Counted from the stretch's first letter, positions 23,152 through 32,471 are shown. The stretch: DNA of 38,706 nucleotides from Candidatus Muiribacteriota bacterium (GCA_030633305.1 DAOVTB010000017.1:1-38706), one strand, 5' to 3'. Translations and numbers: made by a program. The notes: a model not told the origin generated them from the sequence alone.

Positions 23152-24495
23152 ATGATTAAGAATTTTTTCAGAATACTAATTTTTTTAATAATTTTAGGAT
23201 TAGGGGTTGCAGGATTTTTAAGACTTGTAAAAACAAGACAATCTCCTACCAGGGTGAAAAATAAGGAAATGGCTGTAAGTGCAAAAACTGTTAAAACTTC
23301 AAAAATGGGTATTTTTCCAACGGTTAACAGCTATGGAGCGGTAAAACATGGAAAGAAATGGACTGCTGTTGCTGAAGTTGGTGGAAGTGTCATCATGAAA
23401 TCAGAAAATCTGAAAGAAGGTGCAGTTGTAAAAAAAGGTGATATTTTACTGAAAATTGATCCAGTAGATTATGAACTTGCTGTTTCAGGTATCAATACGG
23501 AATTGCAAATCACTGATTCACAGTTGCAGGAAATATATACAACGCGAAAATTGCTGAAGGAGACTATGGCAATTGAGAAAAAAAATCTTGATCTTGCTCA
23601 AAAAGATCTTAAACGACAGGAATTATTATTTAAGAAGAAGGCGGTTGCAGATGTATCAAAGGACCGTTCAAGCCGTTCCTATTACAGCCAGAAACAAAAG
23701 TATATTTCTGTAAAATCCCAATATGATATTTTGCCTGCAAAAATCAAACAGTTAAAATCAAAAGTAAAGGGTCTGAATGTAAAACTGAAACAAGCCAATA
23801 GACAGTTGGAACGAACGGTGATTACTGCTCCTTTTGATTCCGTTGTAGGTCTTGTAAACATTGAAAAAGATCAGTTTATTCGTGGTGGAAGTTCTATGTT
23901 CCAGCTTTCGGGAATCGATTATGTGGAGGTTTATTGTGAAATTTCTACTTCTGATATGAATATATTGATGTCTGGATGTGATTTTACAACATCAGCACTT
24001 GTATGGTCAGATAAATATATTGAAAATCTTGATATTGAAGTTACAATACATCAGCTTTCAGGAGCTTTGGGAAATGTTCGCATTGGAACTTTAAAGAGAA
24101 TAAAGGCTGAACTTGATGCTCAAACAAGAAATTTAACAATGATAATAGAAGTAAAAGATCCATATAAAAAGGGTTTTTGTAAAAAAGAGTCACCTATTTT
24201 TCCTGGTGATTTAGTTAAAGTAAAATTTAAATCTCTAAAGAAAATTCAGGCTTTTGTTCTGCCAAGGATTTCAGTTGTCGAGAAAAGGGTAAAAGTGATT
24301 TCTGATGAAGGAAGGATGGCTTTTCGCAAAGTAGAAATGTTCTATAACAGTGGAGAATTTTCCATCGTGCAGTCTGGATTGAAATCCGGGGAACAGGTCA
24401 TAATTTCAGAAGTGATACCGGAAGTGGAAGGGGTACTAATAAATCCTGAGCCAGATTTAAACTGGCAGAAAAAAGTAACGGCACTGGGGGAATAA
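23152..24495 (+). CDS. RND efflux periplasmic adaptor (HlyD/MFP family)
   Basis: This 447-aa membrane fusion protein links an inner-membrane RND pump to an outer-membrane channel. A single N-terminal membrane helix (residues about 5-24) is followed by a barrel-sandwich region (GGSVIMKSENLKEGAVVKKG), a long coiled-coil hairpin (about 110-220, QLQEIYTTRKLLKETMAIEK onwards) and the second half of the sandwich (TVITAPFDSVVGLV). Beta-barrel and membrane-proximal domains complete it. There is no lipobox cysteine, so it is probably membrane-anchored and not a lipoprotein. AAGGGA precedes the start. Cotranscribed with the repressor and the pump. No TolC-like gene is present in this window. Confidence 0.92.
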   Translation: MIKNFFRILIFLIILGLGVAGFLRLVKTRQSPTRVKNKEMAVSAKTVKTSKMGIFPTVNSYGAVKHGKKWTAVAEVGGSVIMKSENLKEGAVVKKGDILLKIDPVDYELAVSGINTELQITDSQLQEIYTTRKLLKETMAIEKKNLDLAQKDLKRQELLFKKKAVADVSKDRSSRSYYSQKQKYISVKSQYDILPAKIKQLKSKVKGLNVKLKQANRQLERTVITAPFDSVVGLVNIEKDQFIRGGSSMFQLSGIDYVEVYCEISTSDMNILMSGCDFTTSALVWSDKYIENLDIEVTIHQLSGALGNVRIGTLKRIKAELDAQTRNLTMIIEVKDPYKKGFCKKESPIFPGDLVKVKFKSLKKIQAFVLPRISVVEKRVKVISDEGRMAFRKVEMFYNSGEFSIVQSGLKSGEQVIISEVIPEVEGVLINPEPDLNWQKKVTALGE

Positions 24496-24496
24496 G

Positions 24497-27400
24497 ATGA
24501 TAAAGTTTTTTGCAAAGCATCCTACTGCTGCAAATCTTCTAATGATAGTCATAGCTCTTTCAGGGATTATTTCTCTTAAAGGTATTATAAGGGAAACCTT
24601 TCCAAAATTTGCATTGAAGACTGCTGAAGTCAGGGTAGTTTACCCTGGTGCAAGTCCTGTTGAAATTGAATATTCAGTATGCTCACGTCTTGAAGACAAG
24701 CTGGAGGGAATTCCAGGAGTCGACGAGATTATAAGTGAATCGCGTGAGGGTATGGCAAGAGTAGTTGTAAGTATTTCACAGGGATATGATTTTTCAAGAT
24801 TTTTAAACGATATAAAGACAGAAGTAGAATCGATTTCTGATTTTCCAGATATGGTAGAGCAGATAACGATAAGGGAAATAGGTAGGAACGATCCTGTTGT
24901 ATCAATTGCAGTAAGTGGAGAGATCAGTTATTCAAAGCTGAAAATTTATGCTGAATCTTTGAAAAGCAGGTTGATGGAACTTTCAACTGTTAATCTGGTT
25001 ACTCTTGATGGTGTATCTGACATGAGACTTAAAATTTCAATTGATGAAGAAAAATTGACCAGACTTGGATTGAGTATAAGTGATGTTGCTAAAAAAATTA
25101 AATTCATGAATATTGAAGTGCCACTTGGACTCATCAAGACAGAAAAGAAGGAATACATTCTTCGTTATTCTGATCTCAGAAAAACTCCTTCTGAAATGGG
25201 AAAAGTTGTTATTCACTCCGGTTCAGATGGTTCAGAAGTGCTTCTTTCCGAGATTGCAGAGATTAAGGAAACATTTGAATTTGAGGAAAACAGGATAATT
25301 TTTGATGAAAGACATGCGATTTTGTTGAAAATAGAAAAAAATCCAGCTGATGACACTTTGAATATTTTTGCTGAGATAAAGAATTTTGTTGACCAGGAAA
25401 GATTGGTTTTACCTTCAGGTATAAAACTTGAACTTACACAGGATATATCATCAAATGTGTCTGACAGGCTCAATCTTATTATTGATAACGGATTATTGGG
25501 TATAATGCTTGTTTTTCTTGTTTTGTATATGTTTTTTGGTTTTAAACTTTCTTTCTGGGTTTCTCTTGGACTTCCAGTTTCATTTCTTGGTGGTCTTTTT
25601 ATGATGAAGATGCTTGGAATGACCATCAATATGTTGAGTATGGTAGGGCTTCTTCTTGCTATTGGACTTTTGATGGATGATGCCATAGTTATTTCTGAAA
25701 ACATAGCCACTGCTACGTTAAATGCAGGAGATAATTATATGCAGGCTGGTATTGATGCCACGCTTGAAGTGTTTCCAGGAGTGTTTTCATCGTATCTGAC
25801 TACTGTGGGTGTATTTGGTGGAATGATGTTTCTAGATGGTGATCTCGGCAGACTTCTGAAGGCTATTCCAGCCGTTTTACTTCTGGTAATGAGCGTAAGT
25901 CTTATTGAGGCATTTCTTATATTACCACATCACCTTATACAGAGTGCATCAGGAGGGAAAACAGAAATTCGTGGTATTAGAAAACTGTTTGATATAGTAT
26001 TTACATTTTTTCAAAGTAAGATTTTGCCAGTACTGGTAAGGTTTTGCATTAAATTCAGATACGTGACACTGGGACTTATTTTTGCAATACTAATATTATC
26101 TGTTGGAATGCTTGCAGGAAGAAGGTTGAAATTCAGTGCTATGCCTGATATTGAGGGAGATGTTATTCAAGCGAGAATACTTCTTGCGCAGGGAACTCCG
26201 TTAAAAGTAACTGAAAAGGTAGTAAATCATATTGTTAAACAGCTTGAAAGAGTTAATGAGGAATTGAAGAATAAGCAACCAGGTGACCAGGATTTAGTAA
26301 GACATGTGACTTCTCTTTTCAGTGTAAATCTGGATATTGGTGATTCAGGAACTCATGTGGCAACTGTAAGCGCAGATTTACTTCCTGCAGAAATCAGAAA
26401 CTCCAGATTAGGAGATATTTTTGATTTATGGAGAAAATATGTTGGAAATTTACCGGAAGTACAGGGTATTTCATTTAAAGAACCTGTAATTGGTCCTTCT
26501 GGAAGACCTGTTCATATAAGAATTCATGGAAAATCCTTTGATAATTTGAAAAAGGCTTCTGATATTGTTATAAATGCACTTTCAGAATTCGATGGAATTT
26601 CAGATATCATTGATGATATGAAATTGGGAAAATCTGAACTTCAGATCAGTTTGTTGCCTGGCGCACAGCGATACGGTATTACTGCAGCATATCTAGCAAC
26701 CCAGTTGAGGACAGCTTTTCAGGGTGAACTTATTGATACGATTCAGCAGGGGGAAGAAACCTTTGAAGTATCAGTCCAGTTTTCTATGAAAAGTCAGAAA
26801 GATTTAAGTGTTCTGGACAATTTTGAAATTGTATCACCAAATGGAAAACGGATTCCTCTGACTAATATCGCCCGTATTTCAAGTACAAGGGGTTGGTCTC
26901 GGATCAATCGTGTAAATGGGAAAAGAGCAGTAACGGTTTATGCTGAAGCAGATACAAGAAAAACAAATGTGATGGAAGTTCTTTCGCAGATCGAAAAAGA
27001 AGTTTTTCCAGAGATAAAGAAGAAATATCCGGGAATTACTTTTCAATATGAAGGTCAGGTTAGAAAAGTTTCAGATGCGATGCCATCAATGCGACTTGCA
27101 TTGATTTTAGGAATGATTACAGTGTTTCTGGTACTTAGTTACCAATTTGGAAGCTGGCTGGAACCTCTTTTTATTATGATAGCAATACCTTTGTCTCTTA
27201 TTGGTGTTGTATGGGGACATATCATTATGAAGATGGATCTTTGTCTTCCATCGATGGTTGGATTTATTTCTCTTGCCGGTGTAGTAGTTAATAATTCCAT
27301 TCTTCTGGTTCATTTTATAAAGTCGAATCTGGATAAATGTGAAAATATTACAGAAGCCGCAATTGAAGCGGCTCGACGAAGGTCACGGCCTATATTTATT

Positions 27401-27589
27401 ACTACTATGACCACTGTTGCTGGAATGTTGCCAATGCTTCTTGAGAAAAGTCTTCAGGCGCAAATCCTGATTCCACTTACCATCAGCATGGTTTTTGGAC
27501 TTGTTGTTTCAACGGCGACAGTTATTTTTGTAATACCATGTGTTTACAAGGTTGTTGATGATTTTGGTTATAAAATAAAAAGTTCATGA
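24497..27589 (+). CDS. RND multidrug efflux transporter (AcrB/HAE1 type)
   Basis: This 1030-aa inner-membrane pump uses the proton gradient to export hydrophobic compounds through the adaptor and an outer-membrane channel. It has the family layout: TM1 at residues about 10-30, a large porter loop, TMs 2-6 from about 335, a second loop from about 560, and TMs 8-12 from about 870. The TM4 proton-relay pair D394-D395 is present (IGLLMDDAIVISEN). At the TM10 position where AcrB has its key lysine this protein has Asn (AGVVVNNSILLVHF), a variation seen in a clade of RND pumps. It starts one base after the adaptor stop. The location after a lipid-type biosynthetic operon suggests a matching substrate, but this is inference. 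Confidence 0.95.
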   Translation: MIKFFAKHPTAANLLMIVIALSGIISLKGIIRETFPKFALKTAEVRVVYPGASPVEIEYSVCSRLEDKLEGIPGVDEIISESREGMARVVVSISQGYDFSRFLNDIKTEVESISDFPDMVEQITIREIGRNDPVVSIAVSGEISYSKLKIYAESLKSRLMELSTVNLVTLDGVSDMRLKISIDEEKLTRLGLSISDVAKKIKFMNIEVPLGLIKTEKKEYILRYSDLRKTPSEMGKVVIHSGSDGSEVLLSEIAEIKETFEFEENRIIFDERHAILLKIEKNPADDTLNIFAEIKNFVDQERLVLPSGIKLELTQDISSNVSDRLNLIIDNGLLGIMLVFLVLYMFFGFKLSFWVSLGLPVSFLGGLFMMKMLGMTINMLSMVGLLLAIGLLMDDAIVISENIATATLNAGDNYMQAGIDATLEVFPGVFSSYLTTVGVFGGMMFLDGDLGRLLKAIPAVLLLVMSVSLIEAFLILPHHLIQSASGGKTEIRGIRKLFDIVFTFFQSKILPVLVRFCIKFRYVTLGLIFAILILSVGMLAGRRLKFSAMPDIEGDVIQARILLAQGTPLKVTEKVVNHIVKQLERVNEELKNKQPGDQDLVRHVTSLFSVNLDIGDSGTHVATVSADLLPAEIRNSRLGDIFDLWRKYVGNLPEVQGISFKEPVIGPSGRPVHIRIHGKSFDNLKKASDIVINALSEFDGISDIIDDMKLGKSELQISLLPGAQRYGITAAYLATQLRTAFQGELIDTIQQGEETFEVSVQFSMKSQKDLSVLDNFEIVSPNGKRIPLTNIARISSTRGWSRINRVNGKRAVTVYAEADTRKTNVMEVLSQIEKEVFPEIKKKYPGITFQYEGQVRKVSDAMPSMRLALILGMITVFLVLSYQFGSWLEPLFIMIAIPLSLIGVVWGHIIMKMDLCLPSMVGFISLAGVVVNNSILLVHFIKSNLDKCENITEAAIEAARRRSRPIFITTMTTVAGMLPMLLEKSLQAQILIPLTISMVFGLVVSTATVIFVIPCVYKVVDDFGYKIKSS

Positions 27590-27616
27590 TCTGATATTAA
27601 ACATTGAGTTTGGTGA

Positions 27617-28177
27617 TTATTTTATAAATTTGAAAGTATTGAGTACTGAATCAATTTCTTTGCTTCTGTATTTAAACATATATTCTGGAATTGTTGACCA
27701 TACTATATATGCAATACCTGATTTAATGAAATATACAGTTTTAATACCAATAGTGATATTGTTGAAAACACTGATATATGTTCCGATTGAGGTAGGAATA
27801 TCATCAGCAAAACCTGTACTTGAAGTAATAAGATTTCCACCAACTAGAATATTTTTCTCAAAAAGCTTTCTGATTAATTCAACTGTTACTTTCGAATGAA
27901 CTGTGAATGAACGTATTTTTAATACAATATTCTTATCAGGACTTAAAAACGCTCTGACGTGATCAGTGCCATCAAGTGAAAAGGAGTGTTTCCATGTTTT
28001 TGGTGCCGTGATTTTGTAGTTATGCTCAGTATCAGTATATGTTTTAGATTTATTTTTAAAAGCGTTAATTCTGGACTTAAAATCAGTTGCATTTGAAGAC
28101 TGAGCAAATAATAATATAAATACAAAGCAGATAACGGATATAGAGATAATATGTTTTGAATATCTTATGGTTGCCAT
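27617..28177 (-). CDS. Exported PsbP/DUF1795-like protein
   Basis: The product is 186 aa with a signal peptide (about residues 1-30, QSSNA). The mature domain shows the PsbP/Mog1-like alpha-beta pattern: YTDTEHNYKITAPKTWKHSF (a strand pair with a Pro-Lys-x-Trp turn), then FLSPDKNIVLKIRSF, a central helix (VELIRKLFEKN) and a closing YIVWSTIPEYMF, then SVLNTFKF. Such proteins are small envelope factors of unknown role in most bacteria. GGAGA precedes the ATG. It is convergent with the RND pump gene, about 27 bp apart, and is a single gene. Confidence 0.7.
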   Translation of the reverse strand: MATIRYSKHIISISVICFVFILLFAQSSNATDFKSRINAFKNKSKTYTDTEHNYKITAPKTWKHSFSLDGTDHVRAFLSPDKNIVLKIRSFTVHSKVTVELIRKLFEKNILVGGNLITSSTGFADDIPTSIGTYISVFNNITIGIKTVYFIKSGIAYIVWSTIPEYMFKYRSKEIDSVLNTFKFIK

Positions 28178-28304
28178 TTAAAATCTCCGTCATAAAGAAT
28201 AATTTCTATAATGATAATAAAAGGAAAGCACTTTGTAAAGTCAAAAAATTCGCTTATTTTTATAAAATACTTTATAATGAATAAAAATATTAAAGGATTT
28301 AGAA

Positions 28305-28637
28305 ATGCTTACTTTTATATTATTTATTTTAATCACTCTGGTTGATGCAGTTGTCCTTTTCTTGCTTGTTCCGAGATTTATTGGTGATGCTGTCCATAGA
28401 CAAGCTCCTGATTTTCCGGAATCTCTGATGCATTCTGGCATTGCAAATGCTCTTGGATGGCTGGGCGGTATGATGTTAAGTGCTCCCTACCTTGGGTATG
28501 CTTATTTTGTATATCTTTTCTGGAATAAGCTTGGACTCAACAAACTTGCTGTAATATTTTGTTGGACAATTATGGCTGTTTGTGATTATTGCGCAACAAT
28601 GGCTTTATTATCAGTTTTAGTTTCTTTATTTTCATAA
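28305..28637 (+). CDS. Small membrane protein, 110 aa
   Basis: I do not recognise this family. Three hydrophobic segments are visible: residues about 2-22 (ILFILITLVDAVVLFLLV), 48-70 (LGWLGGMMLSAPYLGYAYFV) and 82-108. A short loop (RFIGDAVHRQAPDFPES) precedes the second helix. AAGGAT precedes the ATG. It abuts the convergent 83-aa gene with no gap (28637/28638), so their transcripts must overlap. Confidence 0.6.
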   Translation: MLTFILFILITLVDAVVLFLLVPRFIGDAVHRQAPDFPESLMHSGIANALGWLGGMMLSAPYLGYAYFVYLFWNKLGLNKLAVIFCWTIMAVCDYCATMALLSVLVSLFS

Positions 28638-28889
28638 TTAAAACTTTCCGCCAAGTTCCGTCCACCATTGAATATAATCATAATATGCAGGTAAGCTCTC
28701 AATAATCAATAAATGAGGTTTAAACACATATGCGTCCATTACTGAGGCAAAGTCACTATTGACTCTGTCATTTTGCATTAAAGCCATAAACGGGCCATAA
28801 GATACAATATAAATAAAAACTAGAATAACCAATATGATTATACCAATTGGACCTCCAGTTTTGTCATGTTGAGTTTTTAATTTAGCCAT
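28638..28889 (-). CDS. Small single-TM protein, 83 aa
   Basis: I do not recognise this family. A charged, polar N-terminus (MAKLKTQHDKTGG) precedes one membrane helix (residues about 15-37, IGIIILVILVFIYIVSYG). The rest (about 45 residues, YYDYIQWWTELGGKF at the end) is aromatic and probably lies outside or in the periplasm. AGGA precedes the ATG. It faces the 110-aa membrane gene head to head at the stop codons. A role as a small membrane accessory protein is possible but not supported further. Confidence 0.55.
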   Translation of the reverse strand: MAKLKTQHDKTGGPIGIIILVILVFIYIVSYGPFMALMQNDRVNSDFASVMDAYVFKPHLLIIESLPAYYDYIQWWTELGGKF

Positions 28890-29010
28890 ATTTCAGGAAT
28901 CCTTTTAAATTTTGAATTTATTTTAATATACCATTTATTATATTTTTTAAAAAATTCTTTATTGCAATTCCCTGTAAGTTTATAATGAAAAATATAATTC
29001 AATGAAGTAC

Positions 29011-29022
29011 AATACATGTATT
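29011..29022. promoter_or_regulatory. 12-bp perfect palindrome before the STAS-like gene
   Basis: AATACATGTATT lies 23 bp upstream of the STAS-like gene start, just before its AAGGAG site. It could be an operator or a chance AT palindrome. A TATAAT at 28981-28986 is a possible -10 element. Confidence 0.35.
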
Positions 29023-29045
29023 ATATTTAAGCAAGGAGAATAATT

Positions 29046-29408
29046 ATGTTAACTGTAAGTTTAAATGAAAAAGAAGGTATTGCTATATTAGAACCACATG
29101 GTTCATTATCTGCTGAAGATTTTACTTCTGCAGCCAGAATTATTGATACTTACATTGAAAAATCTGGAGATTTAAATGGAATCATAGTACATGTTAAGTC
29201 ATTTCCAGGATGGGACTCTTTTTTTGCGCTGGTATCTCATTTGAAATTTATAAAAGAACACCATAAACACGTATCTCATATTGCTATGGCAACAGATTCT
29301 CCGCTTGGGAAATTTGGAGAAAATATTGCAAGTCATTTCGTTAAAGCTGAGATTAAACATTTTTCATTTGATGAATTGCAGACAGCGATCGCCTGGATAA
29401 AAGAATAA
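29046..29408 (+). CDS. STAS/SpoIIAA-like protein
   Basis: This 120-aa protein matches the SpoIIAA-like (STAS/SEC14-like) family. The pattern is a two-strand start (GIAILEPHGSLSAEDFTSAA), a strand-helix unit (NGIIVHVKSFPGWDSFFALV), a further strand (HVSHIAMATDSP) and a final helix. No phosphorylatable Ser in the anti-sigma-antagonist context can be assigned, so it is probably a lipid- or protein-binding STAS relative and not a classic sigma-factor regulator. AAGGAG eight bases before the ATG supports the start. The propeller gene follows 35 bp later and may be cotranscribed. Confidence 0.82.
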   Translation: MLTVSLNEKEGIAILEPHGSLSAEDFTSAARIIDTYIEKSGDLNGIIVHVKSFPGWDSFFALVSHLKFIKEHHKHVSHIAMATDSPLGKFGENIASHFVKAEIKHFSFDELQTAIAWIKE

Positions 29409-29443
29409 ATATTTAGAAAGTATAAAGTTAAAAAGTAATATAT

Positions 29444-31009
29444 ATGAAAGGTAAAATTGCAGTTTTTTTAGTAGTAATAATTCTATTATTTTTATTTGAA
29501 ACACCATCTATTGCATGTGAAAATGCATTACTGACAAAAAATAGTCATGTCCCTGGAAGTCCGGCTACGATTACAGCATTGTGTGCAGATAGTAGAAACA
29601 ATATCTTTGTGGGGACATCAAATAAAGGATTATATTGTTACAGTAAAAAGTCATGGACCAAATTAACCGGAGTTTCTTTTACTGCAATTAGAAGCATGGT
29701 TTGTGATCCTGAAGATAATATCTGGGTTGGTACTGCATCGGGCTTGAACAAGATTACAATTACAGATAAAAGTGGAATTGAATCTACAAATGAAAATAAA
29801 GATTTCTCTGGTTTTGAGATTCAGAAATTTTTTGCAGATTCAGGAATGAATGATAATATTGTTCAAGCACTTGCGGTTAATAAAAAGAATATCTTTATTG
29901 GTACAACTAAAGGTTGTTATATTGCCGATTTTGAAGGTTCTGAAGTCGAAAAGCTCACAACAAAACATGGATTACCATCTAATATTATAAATGCTCTTTT
30001 TGCATATGATGATGGTACGTTATACATTGGAACTCCTGCTGGTATAGTAAGTTATTATCAAGGGACATTGCAGAATTACGAGTTGGAAAATGAGAATGAA
30101 TGGGTTACTGCAATCGGGGGCTGGGAAGTCCGCGGTGCAATGAAGAAAAAGATGTCCAAGACATTAAAGAAGATACTTATGATGTTGAAGTACATTGCAG
30201 CCTCACTTTCATCTAGACCAAAAATTCAGATTCCTATCGGAAAATGTAGTCCAGGAAGTCAAAATACCAATTCACCGCCAGTTAATGATATTCATTCTGA
30301 TTCTAGTGATTGTGAAATGCGTCTGGAAACTGATGAAGAATATAATATTAGGATAGGAAGACTTTCATCTGAAGTAAACAGTGTTATACAAATGATTTCA
30401 CCAGAAGGGACATTATCAAAAAAATCGATTTATGTTGGAACGAATCAAGGTTGCTATAATATCATAGAAGATTTTCCATGGAAAAAAAATGATTACTGGA
30501 CAACTGCAATAGGGGTTAGTGCTGATCATCGTATCTGGTCTGGTGCCAGGGGAGGACTTCTTAAAGATGTAGCCAGCACAGGTGGTTTAAAAAAGAAAGA
30601 TTTATTTTTACCTATTGGAAAAGATGATTACAGTGAAGTGAAAGGGATTACTTTTGATAATAGTTATATGTGGGTCGGAGTATATGGATCTGGATTATTC
30701 AGGATTAAGGATATTCCGATTAATCATGACATAGTGCATTATTCGCAAAGAAATGGTAGTGTATTTAATTTAAAATCACAGAATCCAAAAATTCCAAAAA
30801 AAATCAGAAAAGCCCTAGCAAAATGGGAACTTTATCTAAAAAGCATATCATCCAAAAAAAATATCTGGACAGGGAGAATAAGTGATCTCAGTACCATAGA
30901 TCTATTCAAAATAGGTAATTTGATTGGAAGAAATTCCCTGGACAGCTGTTTACTCAATCTGATGAAAATTGTTTTACAGGATCCGTATATGCTAATTCCA
31001 TTTGACTGA
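29444..31009 (+). CDS. Exported seven-bladed beta-propeller protein
   Basis: The product is 521 aa with a signal peptide (residues 1-25). Seven blade signatures of the WVGT type are visible: IFVGTSNKG (54), IWVGTASG (94), IFIGTTKG (150), LYIGTPAG (193), IYVGTNQG (329), IWSGARGG (364) and MWVGVYGSG (409). These match two-component-regulator-type propeller (Reg_prop) blades. A polar insert of about 100 residues with cysteines (about 225-325) separates blades 4 and 5. The last 90 residues are basic and helical. There is no kinase or DNA-binding domain, so it is a stand-alone periplasmic or surface propeller, probably for ligand binding. The ribosome-binding site is weak, so translation may depend on the upstream STAS gene. 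Confidence 0.75.
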   Translation: MKGKIAVFLVVIILLFLFETPSIACENALLTKNSHVPGSPATITALCADSRNNIFVGTSNKGLYCYSKKSWTKLTGVSFTAIRSMVCDPEDNIWVGTASGLNKITITDKSGIESTNENKDFSGFEIQKFFADSGMNDNIVQALAVNKKNIFIGTTKGCYIADFEGSEVEKLTTKHGLPSNIINALFAYDDGTLYIGTPAGIVSYYQGTLQNYELENENEWVTAIGGWEVRGAMKKKMSKTLKKILMMLKYIAASLSSRPKIQIPIGKCSPGSQNTNSPPVNDIHSDSSDCEMRLETDEEYNIRIGRLSSEVNSVIQMISPEGTLSKKSIYVGTNQGCYNIIEDFPWKKNDYWTTAIGVSADHRIWSGARGGLLKDVASTGGLKKKDLFLPIGKDDYSEVKGITFDNSYMWVGVYGSGLFRIKDIPINHDIVHYSQRNGSVFNLKSQNPKIPKKIRKALAKWELYLKSISSKKNIWTGRISDLSTIDLFKIGNLIGRNSLDSCLLNLMKIVLQDPYMLIPFD

Positions 31010-31018
31010 TTTTACTTT

Positions 31019-31037
31019 TATTTGATCAAATACTTTT
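31019..31037. terminator. Palindromic convergent terminator
   Basis: TATTTGATCAAATA (31019-31032) is a perfect 14-bp palindrome followed by CTTTTTT. It sits in the 28-bp gap between the convergent propeller gene and the 254-aa gene. It is AT-rich and so weak, but correctly placed to end transcripts from both sides. Confidence 0.5.
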
Positions 31038-31802
31038 TTATTTATTACCAGTAATAGCTAGAGCATATTCCATATCAAAAATTAATGTACCAGCTTTAGA
31101 AGAGTCCTTTATATCTCTATATGATTGACCTTGTCCATAGCGATATCTCAGCATTCGTGTTATAGGAGTATCAGGTCCATAAAAAAACCAATAGGTATTA
31201 TATCCCTTTAAATATAAGTTATAGATATCACATTTCACTATTTTACCATTATTTTCTATTTCTACTGAATTTTCTTTTGACCAGTAAGGTTTATCAAATG
31301 ATTCACCTTTTTTCCAGGATTGTTCTAAGACATTTCTGTCATACAGCAAAAAATAAGCAAGAGTTCCAATATAGTCTTTTTCTTTTTCGAGCTCAATACA
31401 ATTTCCAGATTCATCAATTTCATAAAAAATGGTTTGTGAGGTCTCTTTTTCAACAATTTTCTCTTTTGGAAAATATTTAAGAAGAATGTCTGTAGTTGCA
31501 AAAAAGGACTGACCGTCATCAGCCCATGAATCTTGAGAAAAACGGACAACAGCATATACAGTTATATGCTTATTTTCATCTTTTGATGTTTCTACACTAA
31601 TACATTCCAAAGTAAAAGTATCAGAATAAAGTTCAACCCCAACATTATCTGGTAGTAAAATTGTTGCTGTCTTTTCCAGGACACTTCTGTAGACCACAAA
31701 GTCTCCCACAGTAAAACGTGGTTTTTCTGATTTTACATCTTTGGCATAAACTGTAGATGTTATCACTAATACTAGACATAGCATAATGTAACAAAACTTC
31801 AT
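31038..31802 (-). CDS. Exported protein, unknown function, 254 aa
   Basis: I do not recognise this family. A clear signal peptide (MKFCYIMLCLVLVITSTVYA) is followed by a beta-rich mature domain of about 230 residues with many aromatic residues (YLKGYNTYWFFYGPDTPI) and no cysteine pairs of note. There are no catalytic motifs. GGAGG precedes the ATG. It lies 36 bp downstream of the 156-aa membrane gene on the same strand, and the two are probably cotranscribed. The aromatic strand pattern suggests a soluble periplasmic beta-domain, possibly sugar- or lipid-binding, but this is inference. Confidence 0.65.
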   Translation of the reverse strand: MKFCYIMLCLVLVITSTVYAKDVKSEKPRFTVGDFVVYRSVLEKTATILLPDNVGVELYSDTFTLECISVETSKDENKHITVYAVVRFSQDSWADDGQSFFATTDILLKYFPKEKIVEKETSQTIFYEIDESGNCIELEKEKDYIGTLAYFLLYDRNVLEQSWKKGESFDKPYWSKENSVEIENNGKIVKCDIYNLYLKGYNTYWFFYGPDTPITRMLRYRYGQGQSYRDIKDSSKAGTLIFDMEYALAITGNK

Positions 31803-31838
31803 TAAAAGCCTCCAATAATAGTCAAAGTAATTTAATGT

Positions 31839-32309
31839 TTATTCTTCTTTTTTCTCAGTTTTATCCTCTGTAGTATTTTTACTTTTTTCTCCAACTTCGA
31901 CTTTAACCGTAGGAACTTCAATGTCAAAGTTTGCTTCGTCGAGTTTTGAGAAAAATTCCTTAACATCAGTTTTCTTGGTAAATCTTGTGAAAAGCCAGTA
32001 GAGGAATGAAAAAACAAAACCGAAAATTGTTAGAGTTATTATATATCCCACGCATCCTGTAAGAGTTTTGGCTAATCCCTTGATGATACCTTCGAGAATT
32101 GGCACATATTTAGAATTACTGGAACCGCATGCTGCGTTAACCCCTACTGAAATAAAAATCAGTGTTGTAATATTAGTGGCAAATTTGGCGAAACCCTTAC
32201 CGACAAGGGCCTCAATAAAAATAAAAATTGGTTTTCGTGTTAGCCATATTACGAGAAGCATTGAAACTAGTGCCGAAATAATGTAAAAAATATGGTTTGT
32301 TGTCGCCAT
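31839..32309 (-). CDS. Three-TM membrane protein with acidic cytoplasmic tail
   Basis: I do not recognise this family. The 156-aa product has three hydrophobic segments (about residues 7-25, 42-60 and 84-110) and a charged tail (about 115-156, TEDKTEKKEE at the end) rich in Lys and Glu. The central segment is glycine- and cysteine-containing (VGVNAACGSSNSKYV). AAGGAGA before the ATG supports the start. It is divergent from EF-G with a 230-bp promoter region between them that carries paired inverted repeats, and is followed by the 254-aa exported gene. Confidence 0.6.
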   Translation of the reverse strand: MATTNHIFYIISALVSMLLVIWLTRKPIFIFIEALVGKGFAKFATNITTLIFISVGVNAACGSSNSKYVPILEGIIKGLAKTLTGCVGYIITLTIFGFVFSFLYWLFTRFTKKTDVKEFFSKLDEANFDIEVPTVKVEVGEKSKNTTEDKTEKKEE

Positions 32310-32321
32310 GAAAGTCTCCTT

Positions 32322-32426
32322 AATCGTGAATTATTATAGGCATCATTTTAACATGATGAGAAAAATTCGTCAATCCAGTGAAGAAAACACTTGCAATAAC
32401 TATAAAAACATGTTAAATTCACGATT
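32322..32426. promoter_or_regulatory. Divergent promoter region with paired 11-bp inverted repeat
   Basis: AATCGTGAATT (32322-32332) and its exact reverse complement AATTCACGATT (32416-32426) lie 83 bp apart. The right copy overlaps a proposed -10 (TAAATT, 32414-32419), with -35 TTGCAA (32391-32396) and a 17-bp spacer, pointing to EF-G. The left copy lies next to the start of the divergent membrane gene. CATCAT-TTTAAC-ATGATG (32341-32358) is a third dyad between them. This is suitable for one regulator controlling both genes. Confidence 0.45.
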
Positions 32427-32471
32427 CTTGCAAAATGTAATATTAAATTGCAGTAAATAACGCAGAAAAAA

